Assembly (NCBI GenBank): GCA_002328495.1
Contig: DCUJ01000012.1
Span: 295,258-359,257 of the forward strand
Source of the DNA: Sulfurospirillum sp. UBA2217
GTDB lineage: Bacteria > Campylobacterota > Campylobacteria > Campylobacterales > Sulfurospirillaceae
Direction: 5' to 3'
DNA: 64,000 bases
The notes beneath the pieces are model-generated. The model was not told the DNA's origin and ran no database searches. It was given only the letters and a program-made list of their open reading frames with translations. Of this stretch, positions 33,544 to 42,125 are shown one piece after another. A program made the position numbers and the translations under genes. Position 1 is the stretch's first letter. The number at the start of each line of letters is the position of its first letter.

Positions 33544-34589
33544 AAAAACGTCTCCAAAATCGTATACGATGTATCGCGTTTTGCAGGAATACTTCCTATA
33601 TCTTTGATGAGCTTCACCATTTCTGCTTGATTCATGCGATTTTTTGCACCTGCAGCTTTCACTACATTCTCTTCCATCATCGTACTTCCCAAATCATTCG
33701 CTCCAAACATCAATGCCAACTGACCAATATAACTGCCTTGCGTCACCCATGAACTTTGGATATTTTTAAAATTATCCAAATACAAACGACTCACCGCTAA
33801 AAGCCTTAAATAACGATTGGAGGACTGTTTTTTAATTTCAGGATGCTCTTTTTTTAATTGTGTAAAATCACTCTGAAAACTCCACATAATAAAGGCTCGA
33901 AACCCCCCTGTTTCATCTTGAAGCGTGCGAATCTTTTCCCAATGCTCCACAATCTCTTCATCGCTTTCCAAGGTTCCAAACATCATCGTTGCGGTTGTTT
34001 TCATTCCGATTTCATGAGCTGCTTTGTGCACATTGAGCCACGATTGACTGTCTAGCTTTTTTGGAGCTATCAGTTGGCGTACACGCTCACTCAAGATTTC
34101 AGCTCCAGCCCCTGGGATGCTGTAAAGCCCTTTTTTTTGAAGGCGCGTTAAGACTTCGTGATACGATATTTTTGAGATTTTAGCAATGTAGTCTATCTCA
34201 ATCGCTGAAAATCCATGAATCGTAATGGTAGGATAATGCGTACTAATCCACGCTACCAAATCCTCATACCACTCAATTTTAAGCTTGGGATGTACGCCTC
34301 CTTGAAAAAGTATCTGCGTTCCACCAATCGCCAAAAGCTCTTCAATTTTTTTGCCTATCTCTTCGTAAGAGAGCACATACGCCTCATCTTCCTTATGGTG
34401 TCGATAAAACGCACAAAACGAGCAATCCACCCAACAGACATTGGTGTAATTGATATTTCTATCGACGACAAACGTGGTCATGTTTTCGGGGTGTAGCTCC
34501 ATCTTGCGCTCCCACGCCCTCTTGCCCAAGGCATTAAAATCCGCTTTTTGAATGAGCTCTAACGCCTCTTGGTTACTCATACGTTTCAT
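33540..34589 (-). CDS. mqnC: cyclic dehypoxanthine futalosine synthase
   Basis: The 349-residue radical-SAM enzyme has the cluster motif CWVDCSFC (C52, C56, C59) after FVVDRNINYTN, then GGTQILFQGGVHP and a C-terminal QSSWVTQGSYIGQLALMFGANDLGSTMMEENVV typical of MqnC. It cyclises dehypoxanthine futalosine in menaquinone synthesis, the route used by Campylobacterota. Its stop overlaps the M16 gene start and its start overlaps the membrane protein gene. Confidence 0.95.
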   Translation of the reverse strand: MKRMSNQEALELIQKADFNALGKRAWERKMELHPENMTTFVVDRNINYTNVCWVDCSFCAFYRHHKEDEAYVLSYEEIGKKIEELLAIGGTQILFQGGVHPKLKIEWYEDLVAWISTHYPTITIHGFSAIEIDYIAKISKISYHEVLTRLQKKGLYSIPGAGAEILSERVRQLIAPKKLDSQSWLNVHKAAHEIGMKTTATMMFGTLESDEEIVEHWEKIRTLQDETGGFRAFIMWSFQSDFTQLKKEHPEIKKQSSNRYLRLLAVSRLYLDNFKNIQSSWVTQGSYIGQLALMFGANDLGSTMMEENVVKAAGAKNRMNQAEMVKLIKDIGSIPAKRDTSYTILETFL

Positions 34590-35086
34590 TGCAATCCTCT
34601 GTTTGCTAAAAATAAACTGCCCAGTGGCACGACGCTAAGCCCTAGAAAAAAAGGTACAGGCTCTAAAAGCTCATGGCGCATTAACGACAAAACACTCACA
34701 AAAAGCACCCCATACGCCCCCAAACGATAGGGCGAAAGTGCTCCTTTATAACTGTTGACTAGATTTTTGAAGCTCTCTTTAAAACCTATCTTAGGAGCCT
34801 GTTTCATTGCAGCTTCTTCGTGTTGCCCACCTTCATCTGTCTCTTCGTCGTCGTACAAATCATAAGGGTCTTCGTACTTTTTTAATACATCTTTGTCTTC
34901 ACCAAAAGCACCCGCTTCCACACGACGCTCCACCATTGTTTTGTAGGACATAAACGTCGCAAAGGTGATGAGTGCCGATGAGGCAAAGGCAATTTGGGTG
35001 TTTAAAAACCACCCATTGCCTATCCATAAAGAGACTAAAATAAGCACACCATCCAACAAGGCAATGCGTTGCCACATTTTAAGCAT
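34586..35086 (-). CDS. conserved membrane protein, unknown function
   Basis: About 166 residues from the ATG at 35086; upstream in-frame ATGs at 35098 and 35101 are possible. Hydrophobic pairs near the N-terminus (IALLDGVLILVSLWIGNGWFL; FASSALITFATFMSY) and C-terminus (YGVLFVSVLSLM; PFFLGLSVVPLGSLFLA) flank an acidic cytoplasmic loop (EDPYDLYDDEETDEGG). It sits between the AtpI-like gene and mqnC with overlaps on both sides. I cannot assign a function. Confidence 0.7.
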   Translation of the reverse strand: MLKMWQRIALLDGVLILVSLWIGNGWFLNTQIAFASSALITFATFMSYKTMVERRVEAGAFGEDKDVLKKYEDPYDLYDDEETDEGGQHEEAAMKQAPKIGFKESFKNLVNSYKGALSPYRLGAYGVLFVSVLSLMRHELLEPVPFFLGLSVVPLGSLFLANRGLQ

Positions 35087-35369
35087 CGCGTTCTTCATCA
35101 TCTTTTTGTTGTTCGTATTTTTTATACCGAACATCTGATTTTAACTCATCCAAAGAGTTGACATTTTTTTTATACGCTTTGTAGATATTTAAAATTGCCC
35201 CACCAATACCCCACGATACGCCAACCCAAAACAACCACTCATACCCAAACCAATCGCGCATCAGCCATCCAAGACCAATGCCCATTAAAATGGCTACGAC
35301 TATCGAAACGCCTAAAGAGAGCTGTTCAGCCCCTTCGACAACGGGTCTTAATTTTGGTTTTTCGCTCAT
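35079..35369 (-). CDS. AtpI/AtpZ-like membrane protein
   Basis: The 96-residue protein has two transmembrane helices (about 17-36 and 45-62) joined by a tight loop, with GIGLGWLMRDWFG and GIGGAILNIYKAYKK, the ATPase_gene1 pattern. Such proteins assist F0 ring assembly or ion uptake beside F-type ATPase. Here it lies away from an atp operon, after hemL (overlap 4 bases). Confidence 0.75.
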   Translation of the reverse strand: MSEKPKLRPVVEGAEQLSLGVSIVVAILMGIGLGWLMRDWFGYEWLFWVGVSWGIGGAILNIYKAYKKNVNSLDELKSDVRYKKYEQQKDDEERDA

Positions 35370-36652
35370 GCTATCTCTTTAAAAACAACACGTGCTGCTT
35401 CAATGGTCGCATCTATCATGCTCTCATCCATCGCATCACAGATAAAGCCTGTTTCAAACTGTGAACAGGCAAAATAAAACCCACGCTTGAGCATGCCTTG
35501 ATGAAACAAAGCAAAACGCTTCGTATCTGACGTGAGAGCATCGTCAAAATTTTTCACCACTTTATCATTAAAAAAGAAGCCAAACATCGAGCCAATGGCT
35601 CCCACTTGCAAGGCAATGCCTGCTTCATCGGCAGCACATTTAAGACCTTCGACCAAACGCTTCGCCTTAGCTTCAAGCCTTACATGTAAACCCTCATCAT
35701 CGATAATTTTTTCCAAACTCGCCAATCCTGCCGCCATAGCCACGGGATTTCCACTCAGCGTGCCTGCTTGATACACAGGGCCATCAGGGGAGAGCTTATC
35801 CATGATTTCTGCGCGTGCACCAAATGCGCCTACGGGCATTCCACCGCCTATGACTTTACCAAATGTCACCATATCGGGCTTGGTTTCATACACACCTTGA
35901 GCCCCTTTGAGGTGTGCGCGAAAGCCACTCATGACCTCATCAAAAATGAGCAGTGCCCCATGCTTGTCACACAAGGTGCGAAGCTCTTGCAAAAATTTTG
36001 CATCACTTGGAACAAAACCCATATTCCCCGCAATCGGTTCAATAATCACACATGCGATATTTTTAGAGTTTTTAAAACACTCTTTGACACTTTTCATGTC
36101 GTTGTATTTTGCCAAGAGCGTGTGCTTGGTCAAATCGGAGGGCACACCTGGAGAACTAGGCGTTCCAAACGTTACAGCTCCACTGCCCGCTTGCACCAAA
36201 AGGGAGTCAGAATGTCCGTGGTAACACCCTTCAAATTTAACAATATCATCTTTACATGTAAAGCCCCGTGCCAAACGAATGGCACTCATCACCGCTTCGG
36301 TGCCGCTGCTCACAAAACGCACTTTATCGATACTCTCAAACAAACCGCATATCAGGCTTGCTAGTTTGGTCTCTGCTTTTGTGGGTGCTCCAAAACTAAG
36401 CCCTTTTTTAACCGCTTTGATGACCGCTTTTTCGATGGTTTTATCGCTGTGCCCAAAAATCAGCGGTCCCCAGCTTTGCACATAATCCACATAGGCATTT
36501 CCATCCACATCGACCAGATACGCACCCTCACCTTTTTTAATAAATAAAGGCGTGCCGCCAACGCTTTTAAACGCGCGCACAGGTGAGTCAACCCCACCAG
36601 GAATCACTTCTTTGGCTTTTTCGTAGGCTTTGATACTTTTTTTGTATTGCAT
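35366..36652 (-). CDS. hemL: glutamate-1-semialdehyde 2,1-aminomutase
   Basis: The 428-residue PLP enzyme makes 5-aminolevulinate for haem. Landmarks: PGGVDSPVRAFKSVGGTP, VRFVSSGTEAVMSAIRLARGFT, YHGHSDSLLV, LIFDEVMSGFR and the PLP lysine K266 in TFGKVIGGGMPVGAFG. First gene of the run hemL-atpI-membrane protein-mqnC-M16-recG, all overlapping and so probably one operon. Two palindromes lie inside. Confidence 0.97.
   Translation of the reverse strand: MQYKKSIKAYEKAKEVIPGGVDSPVRAFKSVGGTPLFIKKGEGAYLVDVDGNAYVDYVQSWGPLIFGHSDKTIEKAVIKAVKKGLSFGAPTKAETKLASLICGLFESIDKVRFVSSGTEAVMSAIRLARGFTCKDDIVKFEGCYHGHSDSLLVQAGSGAVTFGTPSSPGVPSDLTKHTLLAKYNDMKSVKECFKNSKNIACVIIEPIAGNMGFVPSDAKFLQELRTLCDKHGALLIFDEVMSGFRAHLKGAQGVYETKPDMVTFGKVIGGGMPVGAFGARAEIMDKLSPDGPVYQAGTLSGNPVAMAAGLASLEKIIDDEGLHVRLEAKAKRLVEGLKCAADEAGIALQVGAIGSMFGFFFNDKVVKNFDDALTSDTKRFALFHQGMLKRGFYFACSQFETGFICDAMDESMIDATIEAARVVFKEIA
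35680..35689. repeat. TTACATGTAA palindrome inside hemL
   Basis: Exact copy, in frame as Leu-His-Val. Confidence 0.9.
36252..36261. repeat. TTACATGTAA palindrome inside hemL, second copy
   Basis: Exact copy, in frame as Phe-Thr-Cys-Lys. Confidence 0.9.
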
Positions 36653-36702
36653 GATGTTTCCTCAATTTTTAAGCTTAATTTTACTCTATCATTTTAAATA
36701 AA

Positions 36703-37047
36703 CTATTTTTTCACTTCACTAGAGACGTAATAATGCAAACTATCCATCTCTTGTGTGGTTAAAAAATAGGTTGGCATAATTTTATGCTGTACTGTGAGTG
36801 CTTTAAAAAAATTCTCTTTAGAAACAGCGGTAATATTAGGAGCACTAATAACTACTTTTTTGCCCTTGTGGGTGTACTCAGAAATGATACTTCCTTCCCC
36901 TTTTTCACCATGGCATTTATTGCACCCAATGCCTCTTGGATTGGAGTAAAGCATCTTTGCGTACTCCATTTTTGTAATAAAATCTTCTGCACAGACATCG
37001 TGTATTCCAAAGAATAAAACCATACTCAACACCTTCCTAAAACGCAT
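36703..37047 (-). CDS. small periplasmic c-type cytochrome
   Basis: From the ATG at 37047 the product has 114 residues with a signal peptide (MRFRKVLSMVLFFGIHDVCAED), one haem site CNKCH, and a late Met in KIMPTYF as likely sixth ligand. The layout is class I cytochrome c. A longer reading to 37188 lacks any signal peptide logic and overlaps the folD promoter, so I reject it. It probably carries electrons in the periplasm; the partner is unknown. Confidence 0.8.
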   Translation of the reverse strand: MRFRKVLSMVLFFGIHDVCAEDFITKMEYAKMLYSNPRGIGCNKCHGEKGEGSIISEYTHKGKKVVISAPNITAVSKENFFKALTVQHKIMPTYFLTTQEMDSLHYYVSSEVKK

Positions 37048-37085
37048 CACAATAGGATTTATCCTCTCTTTAATAGTAAGTTTGA

Positions 37086-37091
37086 TATAGT
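37086..37091 (+). promoter_or_regulatory. candidate -10 box for folD-lepB
   Basis: TATAGT, 33 bases before the folD ATG. Confidence 0.4.
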
Positions 37092-37118
37092 ACCAAAAAT
37101 AGATTAAAGGGAGTTTTG

Positions 37119-37964
37119 ATGCAGCTTCTGGATGGAAAAGCATTATCTGAAACGATAAAAAATGAACTAAAAAATGAAAGTGATGCACTGCGTCAAAAAG
37201 GTGTCATACCTTGCCTTGCGGTGATTTTAGTAGGCGATGACCCCGCCAGTCAAACCTACGTCAACAGCAAAGAAAAATCAGCCCACACCTCAGGCATCGC
37301 CTCTATCGTAAAAAGGCTTCCTGCACACACCAGCGAAACAGAACTTCTAAACCTTATTGATGCTTTAAATAACGATACAAGCGTGGATGGTATTTTAGTA
37401 CAACTGCCCGTCCCTAAACACATCGATAGCGCTAAAATCATCGAAGCTATTGATCCTAAAAAAGATGTCGATGGCTTTCATCCCTTTAACGTGGGACGCT
37501 TGATGGCAGGCTTAGATGGCTTTGTTCCCTGCACGCCTTTTGGGGTGATGAAATTGCTTGAAGCTTATAATATTAACGTTAGAGGAATGGATGCGTGCGT
37601 CGTAGGGGCGAGTAATATCGTTGGTAAGCCCATGATGAATCTGCTACTCAATGCCTCTGCCACCGTTGAAATCTGTCGAAGTTCCACCAAAAATCTCAAA
37701 GAGCACACCTTGCGAGCAGACCTTATCGTTGTGGGTGTTGGCAAAATCAATCTCTTAACCGCAGACATGGTTAAAGAGGGAGCTATTGTTATCGATGTCG
37801 GCATCAATCGTAACGCTGAGGGTAAAATTGTAGGCGATGTTGATTTTGCGAACGTTGCGCCCAAATGTTCGTACATTACCCCCGTTCCAGGAGGTGTTGG
37901 TCCCATGACCATCGCCATGCTTTTAGCCAACACCGTCAAATCTGCAAAACAACGCGTACTTTAG
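37119..37964 (+). CDS. folD: methylenetetrahydrofolate dehydrogenase/cyclohydrolase
   Basis: The 281-residue bifunctional enzyme interconverts methylene-, methenyl- and formyl-tetrahydrofolate. Motifs: VILVGDDPASQTYVNSKEKSA with the catalytic Lys, VDGILVQLPVPKHID, DVDGFHPFNVGRL, CVVGASNIVGKPM for NADP, and the ending TPVPGGVGPMTIAMLL. The ATG at 37119 is preferred to a TTG one codon earlier because AAAGGGAG is well placed. lepB follows after 7 bases. Confidence 0.96.
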   Translation: MQLLDGKALSETIKNELKNESDALRQKGVIPCLAVILVGDDPASQTYVNSKEKSAHTSGIASIVKRLPAHTSETELLNLIDALNNDTSVDGILVQLPVPKHIDSAKIIEAIDPKKDVDGFHPFNVGRLMAGLDGFVPCTPFGVMKLLEAYNINVRGMDACVVGASNIVGKPMMNLLLNASATVEICRSSTKNLKEHTLRADLIVVGVGKINLLTADMVKEGAIVIDVGINRNAEGKIVGDVDFANVAPKCSYITPVPGGVGPMTIAMLLANTVKSAKQRVL

Positions 37965-37971
37965 GACTTTT

Positions 37972-38799
37972 ATGAAAAAATTTCTCTCAAAATTTTATGC
38001 TTTTTCCAACAGTTGGACGGGAACGATTATCATCGTTTTATTCGTTATCTTTTTTGTGGCACAAGCGTTTGTAATTCCCAGTGGTTCTATGAAAAAAACC
38101 TTACTTATAGGCGACCATCTCTTTGTCAAAAAATTCTCTTACGGTACACCCACACCTCATCTGCCATGGCTTGAGATTCCAGTATTACCTGATTTTAATG
38201 CTAATGGGCATCTTATCGAAGGTGATCGCCCCAAACGAGGTGATATTGTCGTATTTCGTTATCCAAAAGATGAAAAAATTCATTACGTAAAACGCTGCAT
38301 CGCCACACAAGGGGATGAAATTTTATACCAAGACAAGCACCTCTATATCCATTTTTCTGAGGGAAATGCGTACATTCAAAACACGTATCCACCTGAAAAA
38401 ATCAAAAATTTTGGCGGAAAGCTATGGGTTGAAAATCCTTACAAAGAGCAGTTTTTAGGCATCCAATACGATGAAAACGTGGATTTGTTTGAGCAAATGA
38501 GTTTGCACCTCTCGGTCAATCAACTCTCCATGAAACCCGCACTTATTAATGATCTTCCTTTAAAAGAGGGGTATAACTTTAACGCCTTCTATGCCAAAGT
38601 TGAAAAAGACCATTTTTACATGGTAGGTGATAACCGTGACCATTCAAACGATAGCCGTTTTTGGGGCAGTGTTCCGTATGCTAATATCGTCGGAAAACCG
38701 TGGTTTGTCTATTTCTCTTGGGATGATGACTATAAAATACGATGGAACCGTATTTTTCGCTCCGTTGAAGCACTTCAGTACGATAAAACCCTTTATTAG
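37972..38799 (+). CDS. lepB: signal peptidase I
   Basis: The 275-residue membrane protease has one transmembrane helix (17-33) and the Ser-Lys dyad: IPSGSMKKTLLIGDHLFV with S39, and HYVKRCIA with K107. The signature GDNRDHSNDSRFWGSVP closes the site. It removes Sec signal peptides on the periplasmic face. Second gene of the folD-lepB-M50 unit. Confidence 0.96.
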   Translation: MKKFLSKFYAFSNSWTGTIIIVLFVIFFVAQAFVIPSGSMKKTLLIGDHLFVKKFSYGTPTPHLPWLEIPVLPDFNANGHLIEGDRPKRGDIVVFRYPKDEKIHYVKRCIATQGDEILYQDKHLYIHFSEGNAYIQNTYPPEKIKNFGGKLWVENPYKEQFLGIQYDENVDLFEQMSLHLSVNQLSMKPALINDLPLKEGYNFNAFYAKVEKDHFYMVGDNRDHSNDSRFWGSVPYANIVGKPWFVYFSWDDDYKIRWNRIFRSVEALQYDKTLY

Positions 38800-38801
38800 C
38801 C

Positions 38802-39452
38802 ATGGAAACTGTTGATATTTTAGAAATTATCGCCGTTATTTTAGCTCTCTTGCTGGCTATTATCGGTCATGAGATTATGCATGGATATGTGGCATACCGC
38901 TACGGAGACGATACCGCAAAACACCAAGGACGTCTAAGCATCAATCCATTGGTGCACATAGATCTTGTCGGGACTATTCTTGTACCCACAGTTTTGTATG
39001 TCAGTGGTGCGTCATTTATGTTTGGATGGGCAAAGCCTGTGCCTATTTTTATCCCAACAGTCATTCGAAATGGTGGCTATAAAGCGGCTATTTTTGTCTC
39101 ACTAGCTGGTATTGCTTACAATTTTACGCTAGCACTCGTCTGCCTTGGGCTCTTTCATCTCTTCTTTCCTGGAGAGATTGAAAATTACACGGCTTATTTT
39201 GCCGCCTATTTTTTAGTTCAAGCTATTAAATACAACATTATTTTAGGTCTTTTCAATCTCTATCCCATTCCTCCATTAGATGGCTCTCATGCCCTCACCT
39301 ATCTAGCCCTTATTTTTGGATGGAACAGGGTGGTTGCCTTGTATGAATCTTTGGAGCGTTACGGCATGGTTATATTAATCCTTTTCCTTGCCACACCGCT
39401 ATCGAAGTACATTTTTGCGCCTATTCGGACTGTTTTAGAGTACGTATTTTAA
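38802..39452 (+). CDS. site-2 protease family membrane metalloprotease (M50)
   Basis: The 216-residue polytopic protein has the intramembrane zinc site HEIMH (H23, E24, H27) in the first helix and the third ligand in NLYPIPPLDGSHAL. Small M50 proteins of this kind cleave membrane-bound substrates. Two bases separate it from lepB. The substrate is unknown. Confidence 0.92.
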   Translation: METVDILEIIAVILALLLAIIGHEIMHGYVAYRYGDDTAKHQGRLSINPLVHIDLVGTILVPTVLYVSGASFMFGWAKPVPIFIPTVIRNGGYKAAIFVSLAGIAYNFTLALVCLGLFHLFFPGEIENYTAYFAAYFLVQAIKYNIILGLFNLYPIPPLDGSHALTYLALIFGWNRVVALYESLERYGMVILILFLATPLSKYIFAPIRTVLEYVF

Positions 39453-39463
39453 AATCGTTATGC

Positions 39464-39469
39464 TATAAT
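39464..39469 (+). promoter_or_regulatory. extended -10 promoter for rpiB-apt-trpB
   Basis: TGCTATAAT with the box at 39464-39469, 30 bases before the rpiB GTG. Confidence 0.6.
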
Positions 39470-39498
39470 CCAATCTATTACACTCATAAAGGAGTCAT

Positions 39499-39927
39499 GT
39501 GAAGTTTTTTATTGCAACCGATCATGCAGGCATTGAAATCAAACCTGAGGTAAGCGCTATGCTTCAAAGCTTGGGGCACGAGGTAGAAGATCTTGGACCC
39601 TACACCAACGAGCGGGTTGATTATCCTGATTTTGCACATGCCCTCTGTCTTAAGGTTTTAAAAAATCCTAATACGCAAGGCATTCTCATCTGTGGTTCAG
39701 GCATTGGAATGAGTTTAGCTGCCAACAAACATGTAGGGATTCGTGCGGCTCTGTGCCATGATGCCTACACCGCAGCGATGGCACGTGCGCACAACGATGC
39801 CAATGTTTTGTGTTTTGGACAACGCATTGTAGGTCTTGGTGTCATTGAGTCTATGCTTGCAGCATGGTGCAACACCTCCTTTGAAGGCGGAAGACACGCA
39901 TTGCGTGTTGAAAAAATAGAGGTGTAG
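39499..39927 (+). CDS. rpiB: ribose-5-phosphate isomerase B
   Basis: The 142-residue protein matches RpiB: FIATDHAGIEIKPEV, VDYPDFAHALC, and ILICGSGIGMSLAANKHVGIRAALCHDAYTAAMARAHNDANVLCFG. The active-site Cys lies in ICGSGIG. It converts ribulose-5-P and ribose-5-P. Start is GTG with GGAG 4 bases before; the upstream ATG runs straight into TGA. Confidence 0.95.
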   Translation: MKFFIATDHAGIEIKPEVSAMLQSLGHEVEDLGPYTNERVDYPDFAHALCLKVLKNPNTQGILICGSGIGMSLAANKHVGIRAALCHDAYTAAMARAHNDANVLCFGQRIVGLGVIESMLAAWCNTSFEGGRHALRVEKIEV

Positions 39928-39929
39928 TC

Positions 39930-40262
39930 ATGGCGATGGAATGGATTATCACCACGGTTCTTTTTTCGACATGTTTGTACTTGCTCATTATGGTTTTTTA
40001 TTTTAAAACCCTTTTACGCAAAGAAAAACGTGGCAATATTGTCGTTAAACACACTCTTAGCGATGCTGAAGTGGTTATCCGTAAGTACCAAGTCCAACTC
40101 CAACGTGCTCTTGGAAATATCGATATTTTAAGCGATGAACTTAAAAAAGTTAAAAATGACCTCAAATCACTACGAACGCGCAACTCTCAATACCGTATGG
40201 AAGGCGATAAACTCCGCCAACACATTAAAGAACTCGAAGGAAAGATTGAGGCATTATTGTAA
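39930..40262 (+). CDS. small membrane protein with coiled coil
   Basis: The 110 residues have one transmembrane helix (5-27) and a long cytoplasmic coiled coil (50-108). No known domain is seen. It lies between rpiB and apt, 2 bases after rpiB. A structural or anchoring role is possible but not shown. Confidence 0.75.
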   Translation: MAMEWIITTVLFSTCLYLLIMVFYFKTLLRKEKRGNIVVKHTLSDAEVVIRKYQVQLQRALGNIDILSDELKKVKNDLKSLRTRNSQYRMEGDKLRQHIKELEGKIEALL

Positions 40263-40345
40263 TGAGTGTTGAAGTGATTTCTTATAGCGCATTTGCACTG
40301 GTATTTATACTTTTTTTGTATACTAAATTCATTATTTTCAAATAA
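40262..40345 (+). CDS. 27-residue membrane peptide
   Basis: An ATG that shares its A with the preceding TAA opens a 27-codon frame (MSVEVISYSAFALVFILFLY then TKFIIFK). It is one transmembrane helix with a short basic tail, and ends 13 bases before apt. Stop/start overlap and fit between the two genes favour a real micro-gene. Absence of its own SD is expected for a coupled gene. Confidence 0.5.
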   Translation: MSVEVISYSAFALVFILFLYTKFIIFK

Positions 40346-40358
40346 CAAAGGTCTACTA

Positions 40359-40916
40359 ATGCATATACTTTCCCATGAAGAAAAAACATTTTTACTTGAC
40401 GCTATTCGTAACGTGGAAGATTTTCCAAAACAAGGTATCATTTTTAAAGATATCACTACACTTTTAGGCAATGAAAAAGCTTTCTCTTTATTGATGGACC
40501 ATCTAACATTGCGTTATGAAAACGTTCCATTAGATTACATCGCGGGCATTGAAAGCCGTGGCTTTATCTTTGGTGCAGCCTTAGCAGCACGCCTTAAAAC
40601 ACGATTTGTACCCATTCGAAAACCTGGTAAACTTCCCTATACTACCATCAGCGAAAAATACTCTTTGGAGTATGGTGTCGATGAAGTGGCCATACACATT
40701 GATGCGTTTTCTTCTGTGGGTAAACCTAAGCCTAAAGTGCTTTTGATTGATGACCTCATCGCCACGGGTGGCACGGCTACGGCAGCAGTGAATCTTATTA
40801 ATAAATCAGGTGCTCAGTGCATTGAAGCCTGTTTTATTATCAACCTCACCTTTTTACAAGGTGATCTTGATATCAAAAAAGCAACACCGGTTTATTCGGT
40901 TTTAGAGGTGAATTAA
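40359..40916 (+). CDS. apt: adenine phosphoribosyltransferase
   Basis: The 185-residue enzyme joins adenine and PRPP to AMP. Motifs: RNVEDFPKQGIIFKDITTLL, YIAGIESRGFIFGAALA and the PRPP loop VLLIDDLIATGGTATAAV. I chose the ATG at 40359, with AAAGG 8 bases before it, over an upstream start that overlaps the micro-gene. Confidence 0.95.
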   Translation: MHILSHEEKTFLLDAIRNVEDFPKQGIIFKDITTLLGNEKAFSLLMDHLTLRYENVPLDYIAGIESRGFIFGAALAARLKTRFVPIRKPGKLPYTTISEKYSLEYGVDEVAIHIDAFSSVGKPKPKVLLIDDLIATGGTATAAVNLINKSGAQCIEACFIINLTFLQGDLDIKKATPVYSVLEVN

Positions 40917-42122
40917 ATGTATATTCCTCGTATCTCAAAATTTGACCCTGATGCCAATGGTCACTTTGGTATTTTTGGCGGAAGATACGTTCCTGAAACC
41001 TTAATGCCTGTTCTTTTAGAGTTGGAAAAAGCGTATAAAGCTTTACGCTTTGATGAAGCATTTTGGAGTGAAGTGGATGGCTATTTGAAAGACTATGTTG
41101 GACGCCCTTCCACCTTGTACTATGCTAAAAATATCTCCCAAGAGCTTGGTGCAAAAATCTATCTTAAACGTGAGGATTTAAATCATACAGGTGCCCACAA
41201 AATTAACAACACCATTGCCCAAGGATTGATTGCTAAAAAATTGGGTAAAAAACGGGTTATCGCAGAAACGGGTGCTGGTCAACATGGTGTTGCAACAGCA
41301 ACGGTTGCGGCACTTTTAGGCTTAGAATGTGAAATTTTTATGGGCGAAAAAGATGTTGAACGCCAAGAACTCAATGTCTTTCGTATGAAACTTTTAGGGG
41401 CAAAGGTCCACAGTGTGGTGAGTGGCAGTAAAACACTTAAAGATGCGATGAACGATGCCATTCGCTACTGGGTCACCCATGCACGTGATACTTTTTACAT
41501 CATCGGAACCGTCGCAGGTCCTCATCCTTATCCTATGATGGTGCGTGATTTCCAAGCCATTATTGGGTATGAAGCCAAAGCACAAATTTTGGTGAAAGAA
41601 AAACGCCTTCCAGATTACGTCATCGCCTGTATTGGTGGAGGCAGCAATGCTATGGGAATTTTTAGCCACTTTTTAGGTGAAGAGGGTGTGAAATGTATCG
41701 GTATTGAAGCAGGTGGGCTTGGTATTGAGACCGATAAACACGGCTGTTCACTTGCGAAAGGAAGTCCTGGGGTTTTACATGGACAGATGAGCTATTTGTT
41801 ACAAGATGAGGATGGACAAATTTTAGAGGCACACTCGATTTCTGCGGGACTTGATTATCCAGGAATTGGACCAGAGCATGCGTATTTGAAAGAGTTGGGT
41901 GCTGCTGTGTATGACAATGTCACCGACCAAGAAGCTTTGGATGCATTTGTGTGGCTTTCACGTAAAGAAGGCATCATCCCAGCCTTTGAGAGTGCTCATG
42001 CCATTGGCTATCTGAAAAAAATTCCTCGTGAAGCACTAAAAGGCAAGGTTATTATCGTCAATCTCTCAGGCAGAGGCGATAAGGACATGGTACAAGCAAA
42101 ATCCATTTTAAACATAGGATAA
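40917..42122 (+). CDS. trpB: tryptophan synthase beta chain
   Basis: The 401 residues are a TrpB1-type subunit: FGGRYVPETLMPVL, PLP lysine K95 in HTGAHKINNTIAQG, AETGAGQHGVATAT, and CIGGGSNAMGIF. It condenses indole and serine. No trpA or other trp gene is beside it; it follows apt directly (TAA then ATG) and precedes a DedA gene. Confidence 0.95.
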   Translation: MYIPRISKFDPDANGHFGIFGGRYVPETLMPVLLELEKAYKALRFDEAFWSEVDGYLKDYVGRPSTLYYAKNISQELGAKIYLKREDLNHTGAHKINNTIAQGLIAKKLGKKRVIAETGAGQHGVATATVAALLGLECEIFMGEKDVERQELNVFRMKLLGAKVHSVVSGSKTLKDAMNDAIRYWVTHARDTFYIIGTVAGPHPYPMMVRDFQAIIGYEAKAQILVKEKRLPDYVIACIGGGSNAMGIFSHFLGEEGVKCIGIEAGGLGIETDKHGCSLAKGSPGVLHGQMSYLLQDEDGQILEAHSISAGLDYPGIGPEHAYLKELGAAVYDNVTDQEALDAFVWLSRKEGIIPAFESAHAIGYLKKIPREALKGKVIIVNLSGRGDKDMVQAKSILNIG

Positions 42123-42125
42123 ATA

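Noticed and set aside
35768..36364. 198-residue plus-strand ORF opposite hemL
   Set aside because: Lies wholly antisense to hemL, composition is that of a codon-shadow frame, with no SD and no domain.
36703..37188. 161-residue version of the cytochrome gene
   Set aside because: The extra 47 residues bury the signal peptide and overlap the folD start region; the ATG at 37047 explains the sequence better.
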